From: Chitinophagaceae bacterium
Lineage (GTDB): Bacteria; Bacteroidota; Bacteroidia; Chitinophagales; Chitinophagaceae
NCBI GenBank assembly: GCA_016721085.1
Contig: JADKJI010000021.1
Coordinates: forward strand, 62,001-126,000
Direction of reading: 5' to 3'
DNA: 64,000 nucleotides
Shown here: in pieces, positions 39,095 through 47,953 of the stretch
How the letters are laid out: every line of letters begins with the position of its first letter
How positions within the stretch are numbered: position 1 is the stretch's first letter
The notes under the pieces: generated by a model
Seen by the model: the letters and a program-made list of their open reading frames with translations, nothing else
Told to the model about the DNA's origin: nothing
Databases searched by the model: none
Translations under genes and position numbers: made by a program

Positions 39095-39850
39095 ATGAAA
39101 CTTTTAGAAGGCAAAGTTGCCATTGTTACAGGAGCAGCCCGTGGAATAGGGGAGGCGATTGCATTAAAATTTGCAGAAAATGGCGCCAATGTGGCGTTTA
39201 CCTATGTTAGTGATAGCAGTGCAGAAAAGGCCGCGGCTCTTGAAGCGAAAATCAACGCCCTTGGGGTAAAAGGCAAGGCCTGGAAAAGCAATGCGGGTGA
39301 TGTTGCCCAATGCGAATCATTTGTAGCTGAAGTATTGAAAGAATTCGGAACCATCGATATCTGCGTTAATAATGCCGGTATCTCAAAAGATAATCTCTTG
39401 TTACGTCTTAGTCCTGACCAATGGGATGAAGTAATCCGCGTAAACCTCAACAGCGTATTCTATATGACCAAGCAGGTGATGCGCCCGATGATGAAAGCAC
39501 GTAGCGGTGCTATTATCAACATGAGTTCCATTATTGGTGAAACAGGTAATGCAGGACAAAGTAGTTATGCAGCCAGCAAAGCGGGTATTATCGGTTTCAC
39601 AAAGAGTGTAGCTAAAGAATTAGGAAGCCGTAATATCCGTTGCAATGCTATTGCTCCCGGATTTGTTGAAACAGATATGACAGGTTATCTGAAAGATGGA
39701 GAAGGTGCAGAGAAGTATAAAGCTGCTATTCCATTAGGAAGATTTGCTTCTGCGGAAGATATTGCAAACGTCACTTTGTTCCTTGCTTCTGATATGGGTT
39801 CATATATAACTGGACAAACCATCAGTGTTTGCGGCGGATTGAATATCTGA
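39095..39850 (+). CDS. fabG: 3-oxoacyl-[ACP] reductase FabG
   Basis: FabG reduces 3-oxoacyl-ACP with NADPH in fatty acid elongation. The 251-aa SDR protein has the nucleotide loop TGAARGIG, NNAGISKD, the catalytic Ser in NMSSIIG, Tyr and Lys in SSYAASKAG, and the FabG-type ending (DMGSYITGQTISVCGGL). It follows the DUF3667 gene by 7 nt and is followed by a terminator. No other fab genes are nearby. Confidence 0.92.
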   Translation: MKLLEGKVAIVTGAARGIGEAIALKFAENGANVAFTYVSDSSAEKAAALEAKINALGVKGKAWKSNAGDVAQCESFVAEVLKEFGTIDICVNNAGISKDNLLLRLSPDQWDEVIRVNLNSVFYMTKQVMRPMMKARSGAIINMSSIIGETGNAGQSSYAASKAGIIGFTKSVAKELGSRNIRCNAIAPGFVETDMTGYLKDGEGAEKYKAAIPLGRFASAEDIANVTLFLASDMGSYITGQTISVCGGLNI

Positions 39851-39876
39851 TTTCAAGAAACTACAACTTAATAGCA

Positions 39877-39907
39877 AGAGCTTCCATTAAAGGAGGCTCT
39901 TTTTTTG
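39877..39907 (+). terminator. Terminator after fabG
   Basis: A 9-bp stem with one G-T pair (39877-39885 with 39892-39900) leads into seven T. It lies only 13 nt before the nhaD start codon. Confidence 0.75.
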
Positions 39908-39919
39908 TTAAATTGCCGT

Positions 39920-41202
39920 ATGTCCATCGCCATATTGATAGTATTTGTTCTTGGCTATATCGCTATCGCTTTTGAAAGCGTGATTCGTCTCAATAAGGCA
40001 GCAATAGCATTGATTTCAGGTGTGCTTTGCTGGACTATTCTCTTTGTAAATTCTCCCCAAACAGAAATTGCCAATACTGCACTTGAAGAACATCTGGCAA
40101 CTATTGCTGGTATTCTATTCTTCCTTCTCGGTGCCATGACCATTGTTGAATTGATAGATGCTCATGATGGATTTGAAGTGATAACAGGAAGAATTCAAAC
40201 AACAGATAAAAGAAAACTTCTTTGGATAGTTTGTATACTCACTTTTTTCCTTTCTGCTCTTTTAGATAATCTCACCACTGCTATTGTAATGGTGACCCTG
40301 ATCCGGAAATTGCTGAAAGATAAAGAGACAAGATTATGGTTTTGCGGAATGGTAGTTATTGCCGCTAATGCTGGTGGAGCCTGGTCACCAATAGGAGATG
40401 TTACAACCACTATGTTATGGATAGGTGGACAGATAAGCAGTTGGCAAGTCATCATCCATGTATTCATTCCGGCAGTAACAGCCATATTGGTGCCCTTGCT
40501 GATAGCAGGACGTAAAATGAAAGGACAGTTGGAGTTTCAAACAGAAGGTGAGGTGTTGCTAGTAAACCAGATACACCTATCAGGGAAAGGAATATAGTAT
40601 TCTATAGCGGACTAAGTATTTTGTTATTAGTGCCTGTATTTAAAACCCTGACACATCTTCCGCCTTATATGGGCATGCTATTGGGATTGGGACTGATATG
40701 GGTAATCACTGAAATTATCCATAGCGGAAAAGATGAGCAGGATAAGAATTTTCATTCTGTATTATATGCTATCAGAAAAGCAGATACACCAAGCATCCTA
40801 TTCTTTCTTGGTATTTTATTAAGCGTAGCTGCATTGGAAGCTTCTGGTGTTCTGGGTTCGATGGCTACTCAGTTAGATAAGACGTTCAATAGTTCAACGT
40901 TGATAGTTTCATTGATTGGATTGTTATCTGCTATAGTCGATAATGTGCCATTGGTTGCTGCTTCCATGGGAATGTATTCGATGGATCAATATGCAACAGA
41001 TCATTTCTTTTGGCATTTCCTTGCTTATTGTACTGGTGTTGGTGGTAGCATCTTGATTATAGGTTCTGCAGCCGGTATTGCAGCTATGGGAATAGAGAAG
41101 ATTGAATTCTTCTGGTACCTTAAGAAAATCGGATGGTTGGCATTGGTTGGATATATATCTGGTATTCTTGTGTTCCTGCTCTTACAATTTGCCGGTTTTT
41201 AA
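39920..41202 (+). pseudogene. nhaD: NhaD-family sodium:proton antiporter, one frame break
   Basis: Two frames (to 40597, and from about 40561 to 41202) form one protein of about 427 aa with ten or more membrane helices. NhaD/ArsB signatures are clear: LSALLDNLTTAIVM, ANAGGAWSPIGDVTTTMLW in the first half and AIVDNVPLVAASMGMY with GVGGSILIIGSAAG in the second. It would extrude Na+ in exchange for H+. One missing base near 40557-40561 breaks the frame in the central loop. The ATG at 39920 is preferred over the upstream TTG. Confidence 0.85.
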
Positions 41203-41204
41203 TT

Positions 41205-41828
41205 CTACTTTTTTCTTGATTCCAGATAATGATGCCATAGTAAATAGGTGGCTAATGAGCGATACGGTTTCCACCCTTCAGCTATTTCAAGTAATTTTTC
41301 TTTATCGGTACTTGCAGGTAAGTTTTTTATTTGCTTCAATGATTTTATCATAGCTAAATCCCCTGTGGGAAATACATCACAGCGTTGTAGAACAAAAAGT
41401 AGATAGATATCAACGGTCCAATCACCGATGCCTTTTACTTTTTTCAATTCCTCTCGCACCACATCATCATCTTTTGTTTCGAGTTCTTCCAGCGAGAGCG
41501 AGCCGTTCTTGATGGCTTTTGCTAATTCACGTGCGTAGATTGTTTTCTGGCGACTGAAATAACAGTTGCGAAGTTCCTCATCACTTAGTTTCAGTATGGC
41601 AGTAGCATTGATATCTCCCACATATTCCTCGAGCTTTATAAAAGCCGCTTTTGCCGAAGCAAGTGATACCTGTTGTTCGAGGATGATATGTATTAGTGAT
41701 GCAAAATGATTCGGGCGGGTCCAGATAGGAGGATAGCCGTAAGTCGTGATGATGCCTTGCAATTCCTGGTCAGTTTGTCCAAGTTGATTGCAAAGTTTTT
41801 TGAAGTTCTGTTTATGGAAGCGCCGCAT
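41205..41828 (-). CDS. AlkA-like DNA-3-methyladenine glycosylase (HhH-GPD)
   Basis: This 207-aa base-excision repair enzyme has the helix-hairpin-helix LKKVKGIGDWTVDIYLLF and the catalytic Asp in FPTGDLAM, plus ILEQQVSLASA, all standard for AlkA-type HhH-GPD proteins. It lacks the N-terminal beta domain of E. coli AlkA, as many bacterial short forms do. It is convergent with nhaD (2 nt between stop codons). Confidence 0.88.
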   Translation of the reverse strand: MRRFHKQNFKKLCNQLGQTDQELQGIITTYGYPPIWTRPNHFASLIHIILEQQVSLASAKAAFIKLEEYVGDINATAILKLSDEELRNCYFSRQKTIYARELAKAIKNGSLSLEELETKDDDVVREELKKVKGIGDWTVDIYLLFVLQRCDVFPTGDLAMIKSLKQIKNLPASTDKEKLLEIAEGWKPYRSLATYLLWHHYLESRKK

Positions 41829-41849
41829 CGGGCAAAAATAGGACTTGCT

Positions 41850-42610
41850 TTATTTTTTCTTCTTCTTAAAATGAGCAATGGCATTTCTTGTGAAGGCACT
41901 TACTACCAATCTGCCACTGATGGCAGCGCGTTCCATCAGAAGTGTATCCCAGTCTTCAGTTCCTTTCCAGAAAACCTTTTTCATTTCGGCCATTGCTTCG
42001 GGGTTAGAATGTATCAGGGTTTCTGTTAGCCGGGCAATGGATTCTTCCATGCCTTCTGAATTGAGATGTACTTCGGCAAAGAGTCCTTTTTTGCGAGCCC
42101 ATTCAGCGTTGCGCCATAGATGAGCATCGATGGCTAAAGTAGAAAAAGCGGCGGTTCCCATTTTCTTTCAACGGCTGGTCCCACTACAAAAGGTCCGATA
42201 CCCACAGCGAGTTCAGAGAGTTTTATATCTGCTGCTTCGGTAGCTATAGCATAGTCGGCAGCGGCGGCAATACCTACACCTCCGCCAACACATTTGCCTT
42301 GTATTCGGGCAATGATGAATTGCGGGCATTTGCGCATATTATTTATTACATGAGCGAAGCCACTGAAAAACTCCAATCCCTCTTCTTCAGTATTTATAGC
42401 AGCCAGTTCATCAAATGAAGCCCCGGCGCAGAAGGCTTTTTCACCAGCAGAACGCAATAAGATCACTTTGCAATCATCGTCATTACCTGCGCTATGAATA
42501 GTTTGTGCCAGTTTATCCAATAATGCTTTTGGAAGGGAATTGCTTTGCGGGTGGAAGAATTCGATGGTAGTTACCCCTTTGTGATGCTCGGATTTTACAT
42601 ATGGTTCCAT
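41850..42610 (-). pseudogene. Enoyl-CoA hydratase/isomerase family protein, one frame break
   Basis: Two frames (42134-42610 and 41850-42161) together give a crotonase-fold protein of about 250 aa, with the oxyanion-hole segment AFCAGASFDEL and KCVGGGVGIAAAADYAIAT. The frame is lost at a run of four A on the gene strand (window 42161-42164); a fifth A joins VGPAVERK to MGTAAFSTLA. The gene lies downstream of paaZ on the same strand with a 270-bp gap. A role as the phenylacetate hydratase/isomerase (PaaF or PaaG) is plausible but not proven by sequence. Confidence 0.8.
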
Positions 42611-42880
42611 ATAGAGAGTTTGAATCGTTTCGAGGGCAAAGGCCTGAAGTGTGGTAATAGTTCAAGGGGTGTATGTTGGCCTGAGGTGTGCTTGCAGAGT
42701 TTCGAGTTGCGCAAAGTTGTAAACTAGTGGCTTAATTTTAGTTAGGGGCAAGGGGCTTCGCAAAATACAATTTACACAGATATCACGGATGACCGGCAGA
42801 CGGGAAGAGGAACAGCTTTGCCGTCCTGCGGGCGTCTCCTCTGCAGTATTTAAAAGGTTGGACTTATCTGAGATACCTTG

Positions 42881-44926
42881 CTAACCCTTCATTGCCACCA
42901 TGGTAAGTATCACCGCCACACCCGTTATCTCCCCCGTCTCATCAATCATCTCCACCAACCACTTCACAATACCTCTTGGTATATCTGTTGGTTCTTTCTT
43001 TTCTTGTGGAATTTTTTCTTTGCAGGTGAAGCGGATATGAATGGAAGCGCCGGGATAGACTGGTTTTGTGAAGCGCAGTTCATCGATACCATAATTGAGA
43101 AGCACCGGATTTTTTTCATAGCTATCTACAAATAATCCCGCTGCTATGCTCATAATAAGATAGCCGTGGGCTACCTGGCGTTCAAACAATGTGTTTGTAA
43201 AATCGGTGCTGGCAATATGCGCATAAAAATGATCACCACTTATATCAGCGAATTGGTTGATGTCTTCTGCAGTAATGGTTCTGCTTTCAGTAATTAACTG
43301 ATCACCGATCTGTAATTCATTAAAATATTTTTTGAAAGGATGTACAACAGGATCTTTCCCTTTTGCATACTGTTGGTATACATTGGTAATGGCACTGATG
43401 GTTGTTGCTGAACCCTGAAGGGCAGTGCGCTGCATATAATGTTTCACACCCAATAATCCTCCCATCTCTTCTCCACCACCCGCTCTTCCAGGTCCGCCAT
43501 GAACAAGCAATGGTAGCGGTGACCCATGACCGGTACTTTCTGCAGCACAATCCTGGTTGAGTACTAATATTCTTCCATGATGAGTGGCCGCTCCCAATAC
43601 ATATTTCTTGGCGATTGTATCGTTGCCAGTTACTATAGAAGAACATAAGGAACCTTTTCCTTTCTTACTCAAGGCAATCGCCTCATCCATATTCTTATAA
43701 GGCATCAAGGTGCTTACTGGACCAAAGGCTTCCACTTCATGAACCGATGAATTGGCGAAAGGACTTGTGTTGAGTAGTAATAATGGAGAAAGGAAAGAAC
43801 CCTTGCCTGAAATTCCATCCACCACTTCAACACTATCTAATGAACCATATATTAGTTGAGAGGAGGCTAATAGTTTTTGTACTTGTGCTACTACTTCATT
43901 TTGTTGTGTAGCACCGGCTAGTGCACCCATCCTTACTTTTTCATTTCTTGGATTGCCGATTACAGTTTTTGATAAAGCAGCACCTATTGCTTTTCCCGCT
44001 TCTTCTATTTTATTTTCTGGAACGAATATGCGACGGATGGCGGTACATTTTTGTCCGGCTTTTACCGTCATCTCTTTTCTTACTTCCTTCACAAAAATAT
44101 CCCACTCAGCAGAACCGGGATTTACATCTTCTCCTAATATGATGCAGTTCAGTGAATCTGCTTCCATAGTGAAGGGAACACTTTCACTAAGAATTCTCGG
44201 GTGAGATTTCAATAATAGTCCAGTTGAAGCAGAGCCGGTGAATGTTACAACATCTTGTGATTCCACTTTATCAAGTAAATCACCAGCTGAACCGCAGAGT
44301 AACTGTAAAGCTCCATCGGGTAAAATGCCGGAAGCCACTATTTCTTTTACAACAGCTTCTGTTAGATAAGAAGTGACAGTGGCTGGTTTTACAATGGCGG
44401 GCATTCCTGCCAATAGGTTTACTGCAATTTTTTCCAGCATACCCCAAACCGGAAAGTTGAAGGCATTGATATGAATGGCAACACCTTCTTTTGGTACGAG
44501 TATATGTGTTCCGAAGAAAGTATTGTTCTTACTGAAATTATGTGTGGGTCCGTCGATACAGAATGCTTCATCGGGGAATTTCCTTCTTAATGATGCATTG
44601 GCAAAGAGGTTTCCAATACCGCCTTCTATGTCTATCCAGCTATCGGCTTTTGTGGCGCCGGTCTGGTAACTGATTTCATAAAAAGTATTGAGGTGCTGAC
44701 GGAGATGAATAGCGAGAGCCCGCAGCATTCTTCCTCTCTCATGAAATGTCATATTCCGAAGCGCGGGGTTGCCTTTTGTGCGGGCGTAGTTGGTAATAGC
44801 GGCGAAATCCAATCCTTTGGTAGAGGCTGTGGCTATCGGTTGCCCGGTAACGGCATCTGATAGTAGTTGTCCATCGCCATCACCGGTAATCCATTTTCCG
44901 GTTATGTAGTTTTCAAGTTTTTTCAT
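42881..44926 (-). CDS. paaZ: Bifunctional PaaZ: oxepin-CoA hydrolase / aldehyde dehydrogenase
   Basis: PaaZ opens the oxepin-CoA ring in aerobic phenylacetate degradation and oxidises the resulting aldehyde. The 681-aa protein has an aldehyde dehydrogenase domain (about 1-510) with GSASTG for NAD+, the Glu of FTMEADSLN and the catalytic Cys of GQKCTAIRR. The C-terminal MaoC-like hotdog domain (about 530-670) carries the hydratase motif DISGDHFYAH. Both halves look intact. The paaABCDE monooxygenase genes are not in the window. Confidence 0.93.
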   Translation of the reverse strand: MKKLENYITGKWITGDGDGQLLSDAVTGQPIATASTKGLDFAAITNYARTKGNPALRNMTFHERGRMLRALAIHLRQHLNTFYEISYQTGATKADSWIDIEGGIGNLFANASLRRKFPDEAFCIDGPTHNFSKNNTFFGTHILVPKEGVAIHINAFNFPVWGMLEKIAVNLLAGMPAIVKPATVTSYLTEAVVKEIVASGILPDGALQLLCGSAGDLLDKVESQDVVTFTGSASTGLLLKSHPRILSESVPFTMEADSLNCIILGEDVNPGSAEWDIFVKEVRKEMTVKAGQKCTAIRRIFVPENKIEEAGKAIGAALSKTVIGNPRNEKVRMGALAGATQQNEVVAQVQKLLASSQLIYGSLDSVEVVDGISGKGSFLSPLLLLNTSPFANSSVHEVEAFGPVSTLMPYKNMDEAIALSKKGKGSLCSSIVTGNDTIAKKYVLGAATHHGRILVLNQDCAAESTGHGSPLPLLVHGGPGRAGGGEEMGGLLGVKHYMQRTALQGSATTISAITNVYQQYAKGKDPVVHPFKKYFNELQIGDQLITESRTITAEDINQFADISGDHFYAHIASTDFTNTLFERQVAHGYLIMSIAAGLFVDSYEKNPVLLNYGIDELRFTKPVYPGASIHIRFTCKEKIPQEKKEPTDIPRGIVKWLVEMIDETGEITGVAVILTMVAMKG

Positions 44927-45052
44927 ATAGCAGCAAGCAATTTCACATAAAGGTATCAGAAAATTATTTGCTGATAACAGCTTTGTGATTCAATCGTTTC
45001 CAGTTTATTTGAAGGTAAAATAGCAGGAAAATTGAATCTATTTTAAAATGAT

Positions 45053-45070
45053 TTATGATTATAATCATTA
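45053..45070. promoter_or_regulatory. Fur-family-like palindromic operator
   Basis: An 18-bp near-palindrome contains the perfect 14-bp palindrome ATGATTATAATCAT (45055-45068). Aligned by hand with the E. coli Fur consensus, the 19-mer ending in ATAATCATTACA matches at 14 of 19 positions. It sits just upstream of the promoter boxes of the metal-related operon, where a bound repressor would block RNA polymerase. The actual regulator (Fur, PerR, Zur or other) cannot be told from this. Confidence 0.5.
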
Positions 45071-45076
45071 CAGCAT

Positions 45077-45098
45077 TATTTTTGCACCGTTATATTTG
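45077..45098 (+). promoter_or_regulatory. Promoter boxes of the metal-related operon
   Basis: Two -7-type boxes overlap this region: TATTTTTG (45077-45084) and TATATTTG (45091-45098), both exact matches to TAnnTTTG. The second leaves a leader of about 10 nt before the ATG at 45113. Confidence 0.55.
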
Positions 45099-45112
45099 CC
45101 TTTCCTGAATAC

Positions 45113-45496
45113 ATGCTATTTAAAAGAACCATATCGTTTTTATTGCTGTTAGCATTTGCTGCATCTACTTTTTCAAGGGTTTTTGTTGTGGCTGATTATT
45201 ATACAAATACATCTGCTTATGCCAAGGATTGTATAAATAAAGCCAAGCCAAAACTTCAATGTAATGGTAAGTGCCAGATGATGAAGCGACTGCAGCAGGA
45301 AGATAATAAGGATCAGCAGAACCCCGACAGGAAAATGGAGAACAAAGGAGGCGTAGATATATCATCTAAATCTTTCTTTTCAGCTTACCTATCCAATCCA
45401 TATTCAATTATTGACACATTTTATTCTATACATCAGGCAGGCGCTCCTGTAGAGTATAGCAATACTATCTTTCATCCTCCAGGCAATATTGCTTAA
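45113..45496 (+). CDS. Small secreted CNGKC-motif protein
   Basis: A 127-aa protein with a hydrophobic signal or anchor (about 1-22) followed by ADYYTN and a conserved patch containing KDCINKAKPKLQ and then CNGKCQMMKRLQ. The spaced Cys residues (one, then CxxxC with Gly-Lys) plus Met and Lys are typical of a small Bacteroidota family found beside metal-related genes; the function is unknown to me. A thiolate metal site is inference. It is the first gene behind the Fur-like palindrome and lies 198 bp before the MbnP-like gene. Confidence 0.65.
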   Translation: MLFKRTISFLLLLAFAASTFSRVFVVADYYTNTSAYAKDCINKAKPKLQCNGKCQMMKRLQQEDNKDQQNPDRKMENKGGVDISSKSFFSAYLSNPYSIIDTFYSIHQAGAPVEYSNTIFHPPGNIA

Positions 45497-45694
45497 ATAG
45501 CCTATCCCATTTCACTTCCCATCCGGAAGTGGATTTACATTTTGATATTTTGATATTGAAGAATAGCGTCAATTAATTGACCTTATACCTTCTATTAAAT
45601 TATGCTTTACCACGTTTTGTTGGTCTGGCATCAATTGGGCTATACTTTATATCAGCCCTTGTTATTGCTATTATTAATTCACAAATCTTAAAAG

Positions 45695-46501
45695 ATGTTC
45701 AGGAATATTTTCGTTCTTTTTGCCGCCTCATTATTTTGTTTTGCTTCTTGTAAAAAAACCACCCCGCTCGAATTCCAACCAGGTGATAAAGGGGAGTTAG
45801 AAGTTGAATTTGATAATGTAATTGGGGGAGTAAATCTTCAGTTAAATACAGGTTCTTATACCAATGCCTCCGGTGAAACATTTAAAGTAAGTCTCTTAAA
45901 CTACTACATCAGCAATATTAAATTACAGAATGCTGATGGCACTACTTATACTGTACCACGTGATAGTAGTTATTTTTTAATAAAGGAAGAGAACCCTTCA
46001 CAATTGATTACACTGAGAGATATACCTGCAGGTAATTATACTGGTATCTCATTTGTTTTAGGGGTTGATAGTTTAAAAAGCACGGCACCTGTTGCAGAAA
46101 GAACTGGAGCACTTGATCCAGCTGCTGCTGGTGCTGGAATGTATTGGTCATGGAACTCAGGTTATATCTTTTTGAAGATGGAAGGTCCTTCAGATGTTGC
46201 TACTAGTGGCGATAAGAAGTTCCGTTACCATATCGGTGGCTTTGGTGGTTTCTCTACACCTATGTTCAATAACATCAAACAGATAAGTCTTACAGCGCCT
46301 GGTACATCAATGGCTGAAGTAAGAAAGGGTAAAGCAGAAGCACCACATATCCATATCATGGCTGATGCTTCAAAAGTGATGAATGGCCCTATGAATATCA
46401 GTATCGCTACAAACACTACTGTAATGGTGAGTCCATTCTCTGTGAACATTGCTAATAATTATGTATCCATGTTTTCAATAGATCATATTCACAATGATTA
46501 A
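45695..46501 (+). CDS. MbnP-like copper-binding lipoprotein
   Basis: A lipoprotein signal (FASC|KK) is followed by an MbnP-family beta-rich domain (VEFDNVIGG, LLNYYISNIKLQ, IPAGNYTGISFVLGVD) and the diagnostic stretch MYWSWNSGYIFLKMEG, with Trp151 and Trp153, then HIGGFGG and a His-containing end (HIHIMAD, IDHIHND). In studied MbnP proteins a Trp is oxidised to kynurenine by the partner di-haem enzyme MbnH, creating a copper(I) site. The MbnH-like gene overlaps this one by 8 nt, so the pair is coupled. No methanobactin synthesis genes are present, as in most MbnPH loci. Confidence 0.85.
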   Translation: MFRNIFVLFAASLFCFASCKKTTPLEFQPGDKGELEVEFDNVIGGVNLQLNTGSYTNASGETFKVSLLNYYISNIKLQNADGTTYTVPRDSSYFLIKEENPSQLITLRDIPAGNYTGISFVLGVDSLKSTAPVAERTGALDPAAAGAGMYWSWNSGYIFLKMEGPSDVATSGDKKFRYHIGGFGGFSTPMFNNIKQISLTAPGTSMAEVRKGKAEAPHIHIMADASKVMNGPMNISIATNTTVMVSPFSVNIANNYVSMFSIDHIHND

Positions 46502-47558
46502 TAAGAAAAAAAGCATAAGAGCAAGACTGGGAATTACAATAGCGGTTATTGTCGCTCTTGTATCATTGGGTGTTGCCTGTACAAAAACTTCCAGACAGGA
46601 AAGAAAGCCGATGCCCTTGGTATTGCCTTCTAATTTTCCAGCGCCTATCTATAATCTTTCTTCAAATCCTATAACAGTAGAAGGGTTTGAGTTGGGAAGG
46701 AAGTTGTTTTATGATACAAAACTATCGCGTGATGGAACCATCAGCTGTGGTAGTTGCCATATCCAGGGAAGTGCTTTCACTCATCATGGACATGATGTGA
46801 GTCATGGAATTGAAGACCGACTCGGTGTTCGGAATTCACCTCCCATCATGAATCTGGCATGGAGTCAGTTTTTCTTCTGGGATGGAGGAGTGTTCAACCT
46901 GGATCTACAGCCTATTGCTCCCATTGAAAATCCGGTGGAGATGGATGAACATATTCCGAATGTTATTGAAAAACTGAAGAGCGATGCCCAGTACCCCGGC
47001 TTGTTTTATAAAGCTTTTGGAGAAGGAGACATCACATCATCAAAGATGCTGATGGCTCTTTCTCAATTCATGTTACAATGTGTAAGTGCTGAATCAAAGT
47101 ATGATAAAGTAGTAAGGAAGGAAGGTGCTGTGTTTTCAGCGGAAGAACAATTGGGATTTGATGTGTTTAAAGCGAAATGCGCCTCCTGTCATTCAAGCGA
47201 TCTGTTTACGGATAATAAATTCCATAATAACGGACTGGTTCCTTCAATGGTTAATGATAGTGGCCGCTATCGTATTACTCTTGATCCGAAAGATTTCTAT
47301 CTGTTCAAGACTCCTTCTTTACGGAATATTATGAAAACTGCCCCTTACATGCATGATGGTAGATTCCTCAATATTGATGCTGTACTCGATCATTATGATC
47401 ATGGGGTACAGGTTAATAGTACTCTTGATACTTCTTTAAATAAGAATGGTGTAGTTGGAATAAAGCTGACAGTTGCTGACAGAGCTAACCTGAAAGCTTT
47501 CCTGAATACCCTTACCGATGATTCCTTTATTCGAAACCCACAATTAGCTGAACAATAA
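46494..47558 (+). CDS. Di-haem cytochrome c peroxidase, MbnH/MauG-like
   Basis: The 354-aa protein has a probable lipoprotein signal (LGVAC) and two c-type haem sites, CGSCH (85-89) and CASCH (229-233). The CCP/MauG-family segments NSPPIMNLAW, FFWDGG, TPSLRNI and APYMHDGRF are also present. Overlap with the MbnP-like gene points to MbnH function: oxidation of Trp in MbnP to kynurenine. A classical H2O2-scavenging peroxidase role cannot be excluded. Haem attachment requires cytochrome c maturation genes located elsewhere. Confidence 0.88.
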   Translation: MINKKKSIRARLGITIAVIVALVSLGVACTKTSRQERKPMPLVLPSNFPAPIYNLSSNPITVEGFELGRKLFYDTKLSRDGTISCGSCHIQGSAFTHHGHDVSHGIEDRLGVRNSPPIMNLAWSQFFFWDGGVFNLDLQPIAPIENPVEMDEHIPNVIEKLKSDAQYPGLFYKAFGEGDITSSKMLMALSQFMLQCVSAESKYDKVVRKEGAVFSAEEQLGFDVFKAKCASCHSSDLFTDNKFHNNGLVPSMVNDSGRYRITLDPKDFYLFKTPSLRNIMKTAPYMHDGRFLNIDAVLDHYDHGVQVNSTLDTSLNKNGVVGIKLTVADRANLKAFLNTLTDDSFIRNPQLAEQ

Positions 47559-47568
47559 AAACAATTTT

Positions 47569-47943
47569 ATGAAACAAGTACTCCTGATTTTAACAGTATT
47601 AAGCATCGCCAATTTTGCATGGTCCCAAAAAAGCGATTGGAAAGAGATGCACGATTTTCATGCAGTGATGAGTAAGACATTTCATCCGGCTGAAAGCGGC
47701 AATCTTCAACCTACAAAAGACAGTGTTGATGTATTAATTGCAAAGGCCAAAAGCTGGCAGGCTTCGCCAATTCCCAAAGGATATAAGAAAGTGGAAACCA
47801 CACAAACATTGACCGAATTGGTAAAGCAATGTGAAGCGGTTAAAGCAGCCGTTTCTAGTAAGGCTTCAGATGAAAAATTAAAAGCATTGATGACGGAAGC
47901 CCATGATGTATTCCATAAACTAACAGAAAAATGTCGCGAATAA
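47569..47943 (+). CDS. Exported small helical His-containing protein
   Basis: A 124-aa protein with a clean signal peptide (ends AWSQ). The mature part is mostly helical and resembles a four-helix bundle, with a patterned start MHDFHAVMSKTFHPAESG, a Trp in KSWQASPIP and CRE at the end; there is no CxxCH, so it is not a typical cytochrome c'. His42-region spacing suggests a metal or haem-b site, which is inference. It is tightly placed (10 nt on each side) between the MbnH-like and DJ-1-like genes. Confidence 0.65.
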   Translation: MKQVLLILTVLSIANFAWSQKSDWKEMHDFHAVMSKTFHPAESGNLQPTKDSVDVLIAKAKSWQASPIPKGYKKVETTQTLTELVKQCEAVKAAVSSKASDEKLKALMTEAHDVFHKLTEKCRE

Positions 47944-47953
47944 AACATTTAAT

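Noticed and set aside
42611..42880. Possible remnant of a mobile element between paaZ and the enoyl-CoA hydratase
   Set aside because: Some repeat-like wording (TTACACAGATATCACGGAT) is present, but I see no paired ends, target duplication or transposase fragment.
45602..45691. 29-codon ORF just before the MbnP-like gene
   Set aside because: Hydrophobic and very short, with no leader evidence; more likely untranslated leader of the MbnP-like gene.
45695..47558. Methanobactin biosynthesis operon
   Set aside because: Only MbnP/MbnH-like genes are present; no MbnB/MbnC-type enzymes or precursor peptide were found in the window.
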